Positions 24,652 to 37,460 of a DNA stretch of 64,000 nt are shown here, piece after piece. Both the position numbers and the translations under genes were made by a program. The DNA comes from Hysterium pulicare CBS 123377 (Eukaryota > Ascomycota > Dothideomycetes > Hysteriales > Hysteriaceae), in contig AJFK01000355.1 of the NCBI GenBank assembly GCA_000467715.1, forward strand, positions 1 through 64,000. The letters are read 5' to 3'. Position 1 is the first letter of the stretch; each line of letters starts with the position of its first letter. The notes below the pieces were generated by a model, which saw only the letters and a program-made list of their open reading frames with translations, was not told where the DNA came from and made no database searches.

Positions 24652-27084
24652 CTAGGGCTTCGCGAAGAAGGACCGAAACCTATAGTACTTGTAAAGTCGC
24701 TTGAGTTCTGTCCTGTCCCCGTTATAGAGCCTTCGAAGTTCTGTTTTTCGAGAATCAAAATCGTACGTCCTGGGAGCCACTTCAAGGCCTGACTTCAGAG
24801 CTGATAGATTCTGCTTCCTTTGAAAAAGGGATGATCGATCTAGGAAGGCTTCAACATAATCAACAAGGTTATAGCGTACTGCAAATGAGAAGAATTGATC
24901 GAATTTCTCCTTGTCGGTTTTAAGATTGAAGACATAGCCAACATTATCGAGATAAATCTCCTGAAAAATCTGATTGACCTCAGTGGCCTTGCCAATTCGC
25001 AGGGCATACTCAAATGACCATTCAACCAGATTGCAGAATTCGTCATGCTTGGAGCCGGCGGAAGGGACTCGAAGATCGCTTAAACACTTCATTTGCCAAA
25101 GCAATGAATTAGCCCAAGCTCTGTTGGGATCGAAGAAATCGTCGACTGCAGAGGTTACTTTCTGCCAGATACGTGGTGACTCCAAAAAATCTCTGGCCGT
25201 TCTGTGGATATACTGGACATGGCCTTCAGAGGACACCTCCAGCAAACCCTTGTTGCAAGAGTTCACCCGTCGCCGCATCATTGACTTTTTATCGAGATAT
25301 TCGATGTCGGATAAGGGCAAAATTGCAGCTCTTGCCGCTGATCCATAATCATCGTCATCTGCAAAGTACAAAGCTATCAGAGACGGGTAGGCATTTGTTC
25401 TGAGAAGGTGGAATAGTTGACAAGCGCGCTTCAAATAGAATGGTTCGATACTGTCGAGGAGCTTCTCAAACAGCGCCTCCAGGTCTTCCGGCAGAGAATC
25501 GAGACGTGACTGCAGATCTGTTATACGATCAAAATTCGATAGCCCTTGCATAAGTGAGTCTACCACCAGGTAGACCCAAAGGAACACCCCGGAAGCTTTG
25601 TCGACGACATTGCACACAAGATCGTCCGCGGCTTGAGGGTTTTCCTTCATTAGCCGTTTGTATTGGTTGTGCTCATTGAGTTTGTTGGACACATAAAGCT
25701 GGATATCTCTACAAGTTAACTGTTGCAGAGTGAGGCTGGGCCGATTTTCAAATGCATCCTCAAAGACTGGCCACGGGCGACTGGCCACACAGACTTTCAG
25801 GTTGGTATGCTGTGTAACGTCGATGATAAGCTTGATTAATTCAGTATGGTCCCCATCAAATTCATCCAGGCCGTCAATAAGAAGAAAGAACCGTTTCGAT
25901 TGGTCAGACGTGAGAAGTTTTAAAACGCGCGTAAGCTCGGGCCAAGTGAAAGGTTCACCGCCTCCCCTGAAGGAGAGGTACTGTCGCCAGCGGTTATGAA
26001 ACAGCTGCGTGATTATTTCAACTTTACCGTATAGTAGTTCGTAGAGCAGGGATTGCATGAGGCCATCTCGGGACATCTGCATGACGGTTCCGGAGTTCCA
26101 AAAGAAGAAGCCGGCTTTGAACAGCTCGATAGAGCCAGCCCATGTTTCCAGTAATGTGAACGTCCGAGGGTCTTGATAAAGGTAGTTCATGAGAGTGGAT
26201 TTCCCAGATCCAGGTTTCCCGGTGATCCAATAGATACTATTGCGATTGGTGTCACGTAACCAGTCAGTGAGGTCATCCCATGACCGCTCGTTAGAGTCCG
26301 AACTTTTGAAGATCCACTCGAACGTATCGCGGTGAGCTTGTCTGATTGACTCCTGTCGGTCTGGTCTGCCGCGAAAATCAAGAAGAGCAAGGATCATCCT
26401 ACTAAAGCTTTCCTGCAATTGGGATTCGTTGGCCGTGTCGAGATGCTCAGAGAATGAATTCAGGTCCTCTTGTTTGCTCGGCTGCCAGTTGTTGGCGGCT
26501 AGTGCATCTAAAACTTCTCGTTGCCAATTTGCACACCCGGGAGCAATAGTGGGAGTCCGGGTTCTTCTTGTGGAATGGTCACTGTCTAGGCGTTCTCTAA
26601 TTGATGGTCAGCATGAATCACCACGTAGATTATTTGAAGGGGACTAAACATACCGAAGGGAGACCAGCAGGGCTGTATCAACCTGTTTTCTAATATTGTC
26701 AAGTTTCTGCTCTAGATTCTTGACATCTTTAGCAGTCCAGACCGTCTTCAATGCTTGACGAACGCTCTGCCACTTCCGGTTAGGTCCTTTGCGCGCAAGA
26801 CCCTGAAGTACTTTAACGAGTTCGGTGGTCACGTCGTTACATTCTCGACCAAGCTTCTGTAACTGTTTATCCGCCGAGGTAAGTTTTTGTCGATTCTGTC
26901 CATTGTCGCGCAAAGCGATATTGAGATCGTTAAGATTCTTCGCTGTATCTTCTAAGAGAGCATGCTGTTCAAGCATCCCATCCGCTGACGTATAAACCTC
27001 ATGAGTCTGTGAGATCAATCTGCCGGTGAAATCGATGACTTGAATGATATTCGAGGCCAGGCCGAGGGCGCTGATGGGATCCAT
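24652..27084 (-). CDS. NACHT-type STAND protein without visible C-terminal repeats
   Basis: Signal-transducing NTPase of the fungal NLR-like class, used in non-self recognition and regulated cell death. Exons 27084-26654 and 26596-24652 on the minus strand, 791 aa, with a 57-bp intron (GTATGT...CAATTAG). The N-terminal domain (residues 1-145, MDPISALGLASNIIQVIDF onward) is the helical fungal STAND N-domain. The NACHT core has Walker A at about 270-278 (GKPGSGKST) and Walker B at about 382-393 (LLIDGLDEFDGD). After it come helical segments including YIHRTARDFLESP, common in this family. The protein ends FRSFFAKP without ankyrin, WD40 or TPR repeats, so it is short for the class. The start at 27084 was preferred over 27093 because family members begin MDP. 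Ligand and effector action are unknown. Confidence 0.85.
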
Positions 27085-27763
27085 GATGAACAAATTGTCA
27101 ACAGAAAAAGGTTACAGCCATCACACGGCGAAGGAAGCGGGGCTCCCAAGAAAAAAAAATCTTTCAGCGCGGCTGAGGCTGAGGCTGAGTTCAGGCAGCC
27201 GTTTGCCAGTTGGCTGCCGCGCGAGGCTGAACGAGGCTAACCGTAGCATATTTGCTTGGACATAGAAGTTGCTCGGCGTTATTGCCTAAACAAAAGTTTG
27301 AGTGCTCTATAAGATCAATGGAATCTGATGAAAGAAGAATATTACACGCGCGAGATCATGCTTGGAGTTCGTGGGACGGTTGACAAAAGGTATGCGTTTG
27401 ACGAAAAGAACATGGTGCTTATGTAAACGTACTAAGTAGCGCGTAAATGGTCTAGCGCTGAAGCTACTCCGTATTAGGTTTCAGCTCGGGAAGCTGTCAA
27501 ACAACAAAGTATGCTGGAGTATTCGGATATCATTACTTTGCTTGATCAAGTTATGCTATGCTTCTAGCATTATCGTACATATCTCAGAAATAGAAGGAAT
27601 CATCAACATCCAAAGAAATTCCATGAAAGTCCTTTCTCCGACCCATGCATCCAGGAAGCAAGACTAGATGCTCCAACTCCGAGATATGCATATATCATTA
27701 GGTATTCCGCTCTCAGAGCTCATATACGTTGACATGTTCTTATCGCTTTGTCCAGACGTGCCT
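27085..27763. other. Intergenic region
   Basis: Contains the NACHT gene promoter and the 3' flank of the MFS gene. Nothing else recognisable was seen. Confidence 0.4.
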
Positions 27764-29473
27764 TCACGCCATCGGATTTACTTGACTCTGCTGCCTACTT
27801 CCAGCTCCAGGTCTGGTAGCACTGTTTCTCCTGGCCGTAATAAGCGAGCTCCGCCTGTCCCCATGCGCTGAAGGAATCATACTGGGCCTCCTACCACCAG
27901 CATCCACCTTTGCTTGTCCAGCTTCATGAAGCTGCTGAGCGAAGGGTGAGCGCTTCCTCAGAACAGGTCCCTTCCAATAAATGACATAGACGGCCGTCAC
28001 GAGGCAGAAGGCGATACAGAAAAGGATCGTACCGGCATCCTGGAGATGTCGCTGGCCGCCAATGTTCTGGTAGAAGGGGGTTGCGGGGAGGGTCAAGACA
28101 CCAGCGAGGAAATCGCGCGACCATCCATTGCCACCGGTGGCAGAGGCGGAATACGGACCGTAAGCGCAGATCATGTAGTCAATAGTCGCCATGTAAATGC
28201 TGTAGTTGGCGATACCGACGATGGTGCTGAACACCATAGTTCCGATCCAGTGAATGGGTGGGCCGCCGCTCGTCCATGCAAAGCCGAGTAAACCAATAGG
28301 CAGGCAAGGTGCTGTCCAAAGAAGCCACCAAAGTCGAGATTCATACTGTGCGTGCTCGTCGTGAGGCTTGGCCTGGCGTTCGCGGATGTTTCGTTTGATG
28401 GCTGGGAAGAATGAGAACCAGGCAATGAAGTAGCCGATGCCGATAGGGATGAAAGAGAGACCGAGCGCGACGGTGCTGAAGTTCCACTGTTTATATACGA
28501 GAGAGAAAGATTGGATGAACATGAAGATTAGAGCGTCGGAGAAACCGGAGAGGAGGGAGAGAACCAGTACGATGGGTTCGGTCAAAAACATGCGGAATGG
28601 TCGAATCCAGGTGACCAAGACTTCCTTGACTGAGAAGCGGTCTTTGAAGGGAACAAGCTCATTCGGACCCCAGATATTCACGGGTTTGCCATTCTTCTCG
28701 CCCTCCTTGCGACGTCGCTTGGCGATCTTGTCCATCATGATGGTAGTCCTGGTCTCCGGGACGAGGAAGAAGTGCATAATTTGTACTGCTCCTCCAAAAA
28801 TGAGTTGGATCCAGATGCTCCAACGCCAGTCTAGAAAAGCTTCGCTGAAGCCACCTACTACAGGACCAAGGATGGATCCACCGACGGAGGAGAAGACGAC
28901 GAAGGCTACAGCGTATTGTTGATTGTCAGACTCCCACATGTCGGCGACCATGCCAAGCGTGACTGAACCACCGGCAGAAGAAAGGCCACCGAGAGCGCGA
29001 CCGGCGAGAATGGTGCCAAAGTTCTTCGACAAAGCGACTGGGAGCTGCCAGATGTTGACGAGGAAAAGCGAGAGCTGCATAATAGGCCATCGTCCTAGTT
29101 CTTCGCTCCATGGGGCCCAGAGTTCACATCCAAAGGCGTAGAGGATCAAGAAGATGGCGGCACCGAGACGAGCAGCTTGCACGCTAACGCCGAATTCCTT
29201 TGAAATACCTTTGGTTGCATTGGAGTACAGGCTCGTGTTGAAATTCATGGAGACTTGAACCAGGAAGATGATGCTGAGAATGGTCCATTTTTTCCAGGTC
29301 GGAAACGAGAAGCCCAGTTCGTCATAGCAGTCGTCCTCGGTGATTTCGATTTTATCATCTGTTCCGTATTCCTGAGGATGATTGCCGTTGCCGACAGCCT
29401 CTTTTGTTTCAGGCTCTTGCGAGGAGTTGTCCAAGGGCTCCTGTTTCTCGGCCTCTCCATTGAACGCAACCAT
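27764..29473 (-). CDS. MFS transporter, DHA1 (drug:H+ antiporter) type
   Basis: Single-exon gene of 569 aa encoding a plasma-membrane major facilitator with about twelve membrane segments, split 6+6 by a basic cytosolic loop (around MDKIAKRRRKEGEKNGK). The N-terminus is about 65 acidic and polar residues, and transmembrane segment 1 begins near WTILSIIFLVQVSMNF. The segment 4-5 region (GRALGGLSSAGGSVTLGMVADMW) and the motif VVFSSVGGSILGPVVGGF match DHA1 polyamine and multidrug exporters of fungi. The C-terminal tail is Arg/Ser-rich, with possible kinase sites (RRPS, RRSS). It is transcribed away from the Zn2Cys6 regulator at 30910, so co-regulation is plausible. The substrate cannot be read from sequence. 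Confidence 0.9.
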   Translation of the reverse strand: MVAFNGEAEKQEPLDNSSQEPETKEAVGNGNHPQEYGTDDKIEITEDDCYDELGFSFPTWKKWTILSIIFLVQVSMNFNTSLYSNATKGISKEFGVSVQAARLGAAIFLILYAFGCELWAPWSEELGRWPIMQLSLFLVNIWQLPVALSKNFGTILAGRALGGLSSAGGSVTLGMVADMWESDNQQYAVAFVVFSSVGGSILGPVVGGFSEAFLDWRWSIWIQLIFGGAVQIMHFFLVPETRTTIMMDKIAKRRRKEGEKNGKPVNIWGPNELVPFKDRFSVKEVLVTWIRPFRMFLTEPIVLVLSLLSGFSDALIFMFIQSFSLVYKQWNFSTVALGLSFIPIGIGYFIAWFSFFPAIKRNIRERQAKPHDEHAQYESRLWWLLWTAPCLPIGLLGFAWTSGGPPIHWIGTMVFSTIVGIANYSIYMATIDYMICAYGPYSASATGGNGWSRDFLAGVLTLPATPFYQNIGGQRHLQDAGTILFCIAFCLVTAVYVIYWKGPVLRKRSPFAQQLHEAGQAKVDAGGRRPSMIPSAHGDRRSSLITARRNSATRPGAGSRQQSQVNPMA

Positions 29474-30909
29474 GGTCGCGATGGTTTGCGGGCAGACGGC
29501 AGACGAGGGAGGAGGGATTTAGGGCAGAACTTCAAAGCAGCAACGACAGCAGATGGGAGACAAGCACGTGCGACAAGGGAGAGAGAGGGTTCGGAGAGAG
29601 GGTTGTTGACGGAAAACTGGGTTCGTTACCGCAATATGTAGCTAGTCGACGTTATGGCGGGGAGAGGCTTCATGATGGCTGGTGCTTTGTCGGAGGAGTG
29701 GTCTTTCGTCATAGCAGGCCATGAACCTGGTCGTGGGCCGTGGGTCTTTCGGACAGCGGCGAGTCTGTTCGTCCCCCATCTGGGAAATGTGGGTCGAGCA
29801 ACGCCAGCCGCTACTCCCGCACGGCTGGTGCGCAGCGAGGCAGATTGCGAACAGGGTACGCCGTTCGTTGACTCTGGGGTGCACGGGCGCAGAGGGTTTG
29901 AGGGCTGGCGTGAAGTCTCCACACGCGTCGACATTCAAATGCAGCCTTTGCAAACCCCCAAGGAACTCACGATACTTGGCTTGTTGGCGAAGAAAGCGAC
30001 GCGCAAAAAAGCTTTGCGGTGGCGTGGGATCATCGCATTGCCAAGCCAGCCAACATTCTGCGCGCTGCGAATCGGCCATGGTGCGAGCTTCAAGAAGGCC
30101 ATCCGTGACGTCACCGCTCGCCGCCAACCCGAAACGCCAAGACTCCTTCCGGCTGCCAACATGTGCCAATCGGGAGATCTACGGCACCCTTTCAGCCTCA
30201 TCTTGTCCAACTACTGTCATCTCCCGTCGGGTTTTAACGGTCCAGTAATTCTTTTTGAAGTAGGCCAGTATCGCATAGACATTGACTGCTAAAGGAAGGC
30301 TTGAAAGTCGAAGCTTTGGCGCGACACACAATCTCCTAACCAGGCAAATCAGGCCGTCCAACAAACAAATCCTTATCGGACCGTCCGAACTTGGCCAATC
30401 AACGTTAGCGCAATGCCTCAGCATCGAAACGCCTCACACCATCAGCAGTGCAGGTGAGCACTTGACGTATTCGCAGGATTCAAAGTCCAGCAACAAGTTT
30501 CAAATTCCCCAGGCATATCCATGATTGCTCGAGTTGCTGCGGAGACCCCGCAAAGAAGTTGAAACCAACATCCAGAGAGCCTTGCATGGTCGCGTGCTGG
30601 ACGCATACACAGACGCTGAACGTTACTTTTTACCACTCATCAACGGCAATAATCAACCTTTGAATATATGGGTCTTTGACAGGCCTTCTGTCTTCAGTAC
30701 ATCTCATTATCATCTGAACAGGCGACCGTAGTAGGTACTGTGTGAGAAGGAGGAAACATGGGGAACACGATATGGCTTAATCATCCAGGCTGACAAATCT
30801 AGCGCCAATCCTTGAGACCTTCGAAATTGAAGTCTGCCTCCTTCTCCACATAGTAGTCTTCGTGTTTTTCTTCTAAATACTGCTCTCACATCTAATTCTC
30901 TGACATACA
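29474..30909. promoter_or_regulatory. Divergent intergenic region between the MFS gene and the regulator
   Basis: About 1.4 kb between two divergent start codons. Overlapping open frames of up to 212 codons exist on both strands around 29640-30290, but none has a recognisable domain and they contradict each other, so no gene is called. It is the likely promoter of both neighbours. No specific Zn2Cys6 site (CGG/CCG pair) was assigned. Confidence 0.4.
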
Positions 30910-32320
30910 ATGCCTCCACGAACGAGGGCATGTGCCATATGTCGCCAAAAGCGAATCAAATGCGACGCCACCTTACCAGAATGTCAGATGTGTATTCGGA
31001 CCAACCGGAAATGTCCAGGCCCCATTCAAGGGCCTCTTATGATTGATATGACCCCGAATGCTGCGAATAGCCGTGCAAAGAAGTCAAAAACCCGTCCCGA
31101 GAAATGGACTACAGGCATTCTATCTTCCCCGCCCCACGCATCTGTCATGAATGATTTCTTCTATGCGAATTTCCTCTCCTTCTTCACAGCCACTGGAGAG
31201 GGACAAGGACTGGGTAATAGATTGACTTGGCTGCATAAACTGCCATACTTCTCCACCGATGGCACAAATGCGGCGCTGAGCCTGGCTGTCAAAGCTACAT
31301 CGGCAGCCTTTTGCGGCGTAGAGACAGCGAATCCATCTCTATTAAAAGAATCATTCAAGTACTACGGACAAGCCTTGCATGCGCATTCACACTTGCTCAA
31401 AACCTATCCCAAGTCCTCCGAACCAACGGTACATATGATCTCAACATCAGTCATACGATCGCTATTCGAAGTAATGTCAAGCACTACCACCAATGCTTAC
31501 AGAGAACATATCCAAGGTGCAGCAAGGATGATTGAGATAACCGGCCCAGGTCAATGCCATGAGGGCGTCCTCTGCCAGATTTTCTTCCATATTAGAACTC
31601 AACTAGTATGCTTTCCACCTATTCTCCCTCTACCTCGCGTACTGACTCGATCAGGCATTCGTGTATCTAACAAGCCAAAAAGGCCAAGCAATAGCCGTCA
31701 AGAAAATCCTCGACGACACTCTATCGTACAACCCCAACAAGATCCCCATCTTCCAACGCTTGATGACCCACGTCGCTGCGCTCGCTGAAATCTACGTCAA
31801 CAAGGATTCCACACCCTCTTCATCACCCGAGCAAGTAATCGATCTCCAGCGCTACTCTTCCATCAGAGCCGACATTGACTCCTTATGGCACGAATACGAA
31901 ACCGAAGCCGAGAAGCAAGACCGACCTTTGCTGCGACGAGAAGATAACGGCGCTCCGATCTACCGCGACGGCTTCACAGCTCTCTCAATCGCCTACTTTG
32001 ACGTTGCGCGGATTCTACTGACGGCCGTGGCGCCCCGCTTTGAATCTACGTTTCTCGATTTCACGGATCATTATGCTTCTATCCTCAATTGTGCCGCGTA
32101 TCTTCAGGCAAAGCGGATTGGCTGCGCTTACATGCGCATGGCGCTACCGCTGTATCTAGTCGCGTTGCAGAGTCCCTCTATCACGCAACAAGAGCAAGCG
32201 ATATCTTTTTTTGAAGATTGGAAAGAAGGAACTATGACGGGGATTAGTACCATTGCTTTAGAGCAGATCCGGGCGCGGCGGGAGGACAGACGACCAAGTA
32301 CAATTCCTACGCATGGCTAA
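30910..32320 (+). CDS. Zn2Cys6 fungal transcription factor
   Basis: Exons 30910-31605 and 31655-32320 give 453 aa. The N-terminal binuclear zinc cluster has all six cysteines: Cys8, 11, 18, 25, 28 and 35 (spacing 2-6-6-2-6), with the basic stretch RQKRIKC between ligands 2 and 3. The rest resembles the helical fungal-specific regulatory domain (for example YYGQALHAHSHLL and EHIQGAARMIEITGPG). The 49-bp intron (GTATGC...GATCAG, with a CTGAC-like branch) restores the frame into AFVYLTSQKGQAIAVKK. It is divergent from the MFS transporter and may regulate it, which is inference from position. The regulated pathway is unknown. Confidence 0.9.
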
Positions 32321-34329
32321 ACAAATTAAAAAAAGGGAATATTGTATATTTGTAGGGTGATGCCCCTTGGAGTGAGAATACTAGGCTTCAAGATGCAGTA
32401 CACTTCGCCTTAATCCCACCGCCCCCTGTTACAATAATCCCTCAACAAACCGACGAAACCTGCAGCTACCTCTGCTCTCCAGCCCCATGCCCAATCTCCC
32501 AGCCCCATCTTATCCCACGCCGTCTCCGTCCTGTCCCCAACACACTCGAGACCTCCACCGAAGCTGTCAACCCCCCTCGCAAGTCACAGTCTCCCCTCCG
32601 ACGAGCCCCGAGACCCACCGCATCCACATAACTTCCCGATACACTCTCTCTGACAAAATTCACAATCAAACTCTGAACTGCGTCCATCGATCCCCGCCTC
32701 CCGAATATCCTTTCAAGCCCGCTTGGCATAATGAAGTCCTCCTGATCTGCTTAAACGCTTGTACTAGCTATCGATGTTCTCGACTACCATGTGGCGGGCG
32801 GGACTATGCAAGGGATTAGAGATAGGTGGATTGTATAGTAAGAAGCGGTGAGGAATGGAAGGTTGAAGGTAGTGGAATTATGTGGGCGTGGGTAGAGTTT
32901 AGACGGTCTAGGGAGGGCTTGAGGTCGAGCATTAGAGGAAGATATGGAGGGTTGGTGGGCCAGCCTTGATTCTATGGGGCTTGCTTGTGGTTTTCGGATG
33001 AGAGGTGCAATGTTGAAGGGAAACTGAACGCTAACCCTCGACATTTCTTCTCTTCCGTGGGACGAGGAGGTCGGCTGAAAGAGAAACATATCGAGGAGCT
33101 TTGTAGTGTCCGCGCCATTGCCATGATTGTGAAAAGCAATCGCCGTGGGTAGCTTCTCAGAGTAGGTACTGAGTTTCATTTTGGAGGCAATGGTACTACT
33201 GGCATTTGAGGCACTCAGTCGAATCAAAGAGGGAGCGTGATCAGAACTGAAGTCAAGGACGAAGTTGAAGAATCGAAACAACATCCTTAAAAAGAATAAA
33301 CGTCGCCAATTTCTCTTCGAGTACTCCTTAATAACCCATAAACCGCATCCTATCGACTCCTCCCTCTTATATCTCTCGGCTTTCTTGGAGTTAAGTCATC
33401 CAAACACCCGTTCACGCTAGTTCGAAATCTTTCAGGTTCATCCTAGTCACGCTAGCCTTGCTTTCTAGTTTAGGAATACGCACATGATGCCGTAGGTACC
33501 AAGGGCGGGAAGATTTTATCGCTGGACCGTACCTGTATATTCTCTTTTGGAACCCAACGCCGAGAGCTTGCCAGTGAGAGACGGATGCTGGCACTGAGCT
33601 ACCTGGAAGAATTGCGTGTGAGTGCGGCGCAGGCTCTCCGGCGCATGTTGAGGAGAATAGGATTATTGAAGTCCGGTAGCAATTCGGAGGCAGGTTGAAG
33701 ATACGCGATGTTGGCTCCAGAACTTTGGGGTTGAGTTCTGGTGCCGTGCTATCTAGAATAGAGCCGAGATACACCAGAAACAGCGATCATTACACGTTTG
33801 GAGGTACCAGGTGTCTATTAGGTTCTGAATGTTTGGAGGCAGAGGTTATGAGCGTCGACTTATAAAGATGTTTGTCGAAGAGAGGGATGTATTCCGTGAA
33901 GATTTTAAATACGTCGCCACGCCACTTGGTACATGTCATCAGAGAGAACAAGGATTCCTGATGCGGGCGGGACGACCCGTATGATAATTAGGATGTAATT
34001 TTCCCTTATATAATCATAGCCTCCGCTAAAGTCTGTGGCTTCTGTGGCTGCGGGCTGCCTTTCCTCTCCTGGCCCTCGATCGACGGCGAGAGAACCGCGA
34101 CCGGTGTAGGCGCTCTTGGATAATGCCTCAGTAATGTATTCCCTTCGCTTATTATTGCAACAAGAAAATATTGTAAGGCATCGACATTATAATTAGCTTT
34201 CTCCGTGCCTTCTCGTGGATGCCTATTTTTGGTCTGCCAATGCATAAGGCTGTGACTGCGGAGGAGACATCGGGCATTATAAGAAGAGCCAGGCCATCTT
34301 CACGACGTGAGGTCTCACGGCTAGCAGCT
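32321..34329. other. Gene-poor region
   Basis: About 2 kb. Open frames at 32487-32819 (plus), 32784-33284 (minus) and 33412-33774 (minus) are Pro/Ser-rich or featureless and show no family resemblance. No gene is called. Confidence 0.35.
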
Positions 34330-37300
34330 ATGGGATACCTGCCTGTGCCAAGGTTCTACCTGCGTCGACGCTGAGCTACTGCGGCTGCCGTTTCGTGCGT
34401 CGCTGCTGCTCGACAACACCTGCCTGTTCGTCGATTTCCCCCACCGCCAGGGTTTCTCCAACCGCGGCGTGATTGACCTACAGCGTCCCGTATCCGACCT
34501 CGAGGATTTCATCCAGTCATGGCTGTATTTTGGCGTGTTGAGCGAGTGGTGCGGCAAGCAGCTGGATCTGAACAGGTTCGCCGCAATTGACGGCAACGGC
34601 GATGCGTTCGTCAACTTGGACCGCGTGCGAAGTCTCCTAAAGGGTAAGTCTCTCGCACATCCGGCTGTCGCACCCAAGCTCACTTTCTACAGCCTCGAAA
34701 GGCGCAAGTCGAGACTGGCATGCTGATGACGAGCCTACTGGCGACCTCGAAAGCGGTGACGCTGAACAGCCTCGATCAGACGTGTTAATGGAGCTTCGCT
34801 GTTCGCCAGCACGCCGGCACCTGCTAACGCGCAGCGACTGTCTCGTGCGCGCGGCGTATTTAATCAACTCACTCGAGTCGGTGCTGCCGTTGGGCTGCCC
34901 GAGCCTCACCCACATAGTCCTCTCCGTCAAGGTTTTGATCCAATCGCTAGGTGGCAGCATGGGCCACCCAATCATCGAGGGCACTCTGGCTTACCCAATG
35001 TCTACGGTGCTTCTGGAGGAGACAATGCTGAGAAATGGCTGGTGCAGGCACCAGTGGAATCGCATTGGCCGCTCGCTTGACTTCGAGACCGCCCATTACT
35101 TGTCCCTACTGCCCCGAAGGACTCCGGGAATTACTCACGAGTCTTGCACCGCGGCAGTGTGCTCCGCGTGGAGCAGCGGGACCAGCGGTGCCCCGAACCA
35201 TGCCGATCCGACTTGTAGGTGTCGCATGATCAGTGTGCCATATGAGGAAATAAGTGCAATAATCTAAAAGGAACACATTCCTTTGGTATCTATTCACGAA
35301 GACAAAGGACGCTGGCGCATGAAGTGGCATGCTTGGGATGGGTGAGTGTTATCCCCTCACGTGCCAGCCAATCTAACCCTCTAGCTTCACGCCGTTCACT
35401 GCCATATCCCATGTCTGGGCTGATGGACTTGGGAACAAGCAAGCGAATGCACTTCCAGAGTGCCAGCTTCGTAATCTCCAGGCGATCCTTGAGGCAATAC
35501 CTATACACTTTCGACATCGCCACAATCCTCTCAACGTCATTCTCGCTCAACGAAAGGTTCACTATCTCTGGTTCGACACATTTTGCATACCCGTACGGCC
35601 AGGGTCACAGTCTTCAAACCTCGACATGGTCAAGCAGATGGCGATCAATAACATGAGCCTGATATACGCCAACGCCTCTCCCGTGCTCGTGCTGGATGCT
35701 GAACTCCGGAGGCTTTCTTCTGGCACAAACCGAGGAACACTGATGTCTTATGCTAGTTTCTGCGGTTGGACGACCCGTGCATGGACGTTCCAAGAGGGGA
35801 GTCTTCCGGAGTCGGTCGTATTTGCTTTATCTGACGGGATCTTTGACCCTTCACAGCAGGAAGTGCATTCTGCCCGACGCCCCACAGGGACTAATGTGGA
35901 TCTTCTACTGTTTCCGTTTAAACCTTCTATCCGCCAACGCCTCGTCTCCCGCTGGTATAAGCAACCACGTGATTCCCCGGGTAGAGAAGATCGCGGACAC
36001 CAGAACAGAAACATCGAACAGCACCTTCGGTCGTACTGGTCTGAGGATCAGTTTTCAATCTGGCCAGACGCCGATAGGTCGCGGAAGGAATGGGAAGGCG
36101 CGATGGTGCGGCGTCTGTGGAATAAGCTAATCCAGCGTCACACGTCGGAAGAACGAGATTTGCCCCTAATTTTAGCCAACCTCCTCGGTTTCCGAGTGCT
36201 AGACGTCCTTCAGTCGGATCGGCATCTGGAAACCATAATCGGAAGCCTCGAGTATATTCCAGTAGGACTCCTTTACAATATCGGAAAGCGTCATTGCTTA
36301 TCACCTCCGGCGCCGGGAGTGACATCCTCGTCTCAGTTTGGCACTGGCGGGGAAGGTATCGATGATTTCAAGCTCCTCAACCGGGTCCCCGAGGAGATCA
36401 AAGGCTCAAGCATCCCAGATGGGCCAGTCTTTCTGGCAATTGATTCAACCCTTCGACTGCACAACCCGCACTACGCGCGATATTCAGAATCCTCGGCATC
36501 GATATTCACTTCCTATATGATAACTACACCCCCAGCGAGATTTGTTCTCAAACACTCAGCGGATCCTGCCACACTGTACAAGGTGACTGTTGATACGCAA
36601 CCTGACGATGGCATGGTGAAAGAGAAGCTCGGCTCAATAACGGACGGGTTATGCTTCATGATTGAGTCTACTAAGAGCGGTCCACAGCAACACCAGGACG
36701 TCCTCAGCGGAGCCGCTCTTGCAATCGTCAACGAATCATCTTATGAATTGACCACTATGACAACGCCATCCGCGTAGAACCAATACAGGCCTGGGAGGCT
36801 GGACAGGACATCCATGATCTTCCCGTTTTCCTCGCAAATTACTCCAACCCAGAACTTATCGTGGTGCAATATTGTAAGTTATCAACCTATTTCGAGGACC
36901 AACTAACTCGTACAGATGCAGAGGAGCTTGGAAAAGTGTCTAGCACGATCCCCAGGAGCATTGCTGGCCCCATGCACGGACAAGTGCGCACGCTCGTATG
37001 GGGAGCAGTTGTCAACGCCATCGTTGTCGCCTCCAGCCTTTCGCTCGGAATTGAAGGCTCCGGTTCAGTGTACCTCAAATGTCTCGGTGCTTGGGTGGGC
37101 TTTTTGGCAAGCTATGCTATTCTGTTCTGGCTTCTCGGGCCCAGGCTTTCGCGTAACCGGCTTCAGGCCTATCTACGGTCTGCTTCGCCCAGTCGGATGC
37201 GCCGCGCAACCCAGTTCCTCCAGGCAGTGGCCACCTATCCGTTCATATCAGGTTTCGCGGTTTTCGTTATTTGCACCTCGACAGGGATTGCCATACTACT

Positions 37301-37460
37301 AGAAGCCGGAAAGAGAGACTCTGATCACGGGACCAGCTATGCAGACATATTCCTCATCATGTTCATCAGCTCCAGTCCACTCCTTATGTCGTTCTTGAAA
37401 GAAAACTCTGTGTCGTGGGAGAATGAGGTGTTCCGTGCAAACCACGGCCTGATCGATTAG
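34330..37460 (+). pseudogene. Decayed HET-domain (heterokaryon incompatibility-like) gene
   Basis: Coding remnants of a large HET-family gene, a fungal family that triggers cell death when unlike strains fuse. Recognisable parts in order: an N-terminal region (about 34360-34643, ending in a clear GTAAGT donor); a conserved linker with CPSLTHIVLSVKVLIQSLG and CRCRMISVPYEEI; the HET core (FTAISHVWADGLGN, YLWFDTFCIPV and ARAWTFQEGS-like words, about 35385-35830); a long middle region; and a C-terminal part with several membrane segments (GAVVNAIVVASSLSLGIEG, FISGFAVFVICTSTGIAILL). Introns near 34644-34692, 35342-35384 and 36874-36915 still have good signals. The reading frame is interrupted at least twice, so the locus looks broken but not old. 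The 5' end is uncertain. Confidence 0.7.

Noticed and set aside
29642-30292. Overlapping open frames of 175-212 codons on both strands upstream of the MFS gene
   Set aside because: They overlap each other in several frames, lack any recognisable domain and sit in a divergent promoter region. This looks like chance openness in GC-rich sequence.
32784-33284. 166-codon minus-strand frame
   Set aside because: Pro/Ser-rich, with no domain, neighbour logic or splice structure. It could be real, but nothing supports it.
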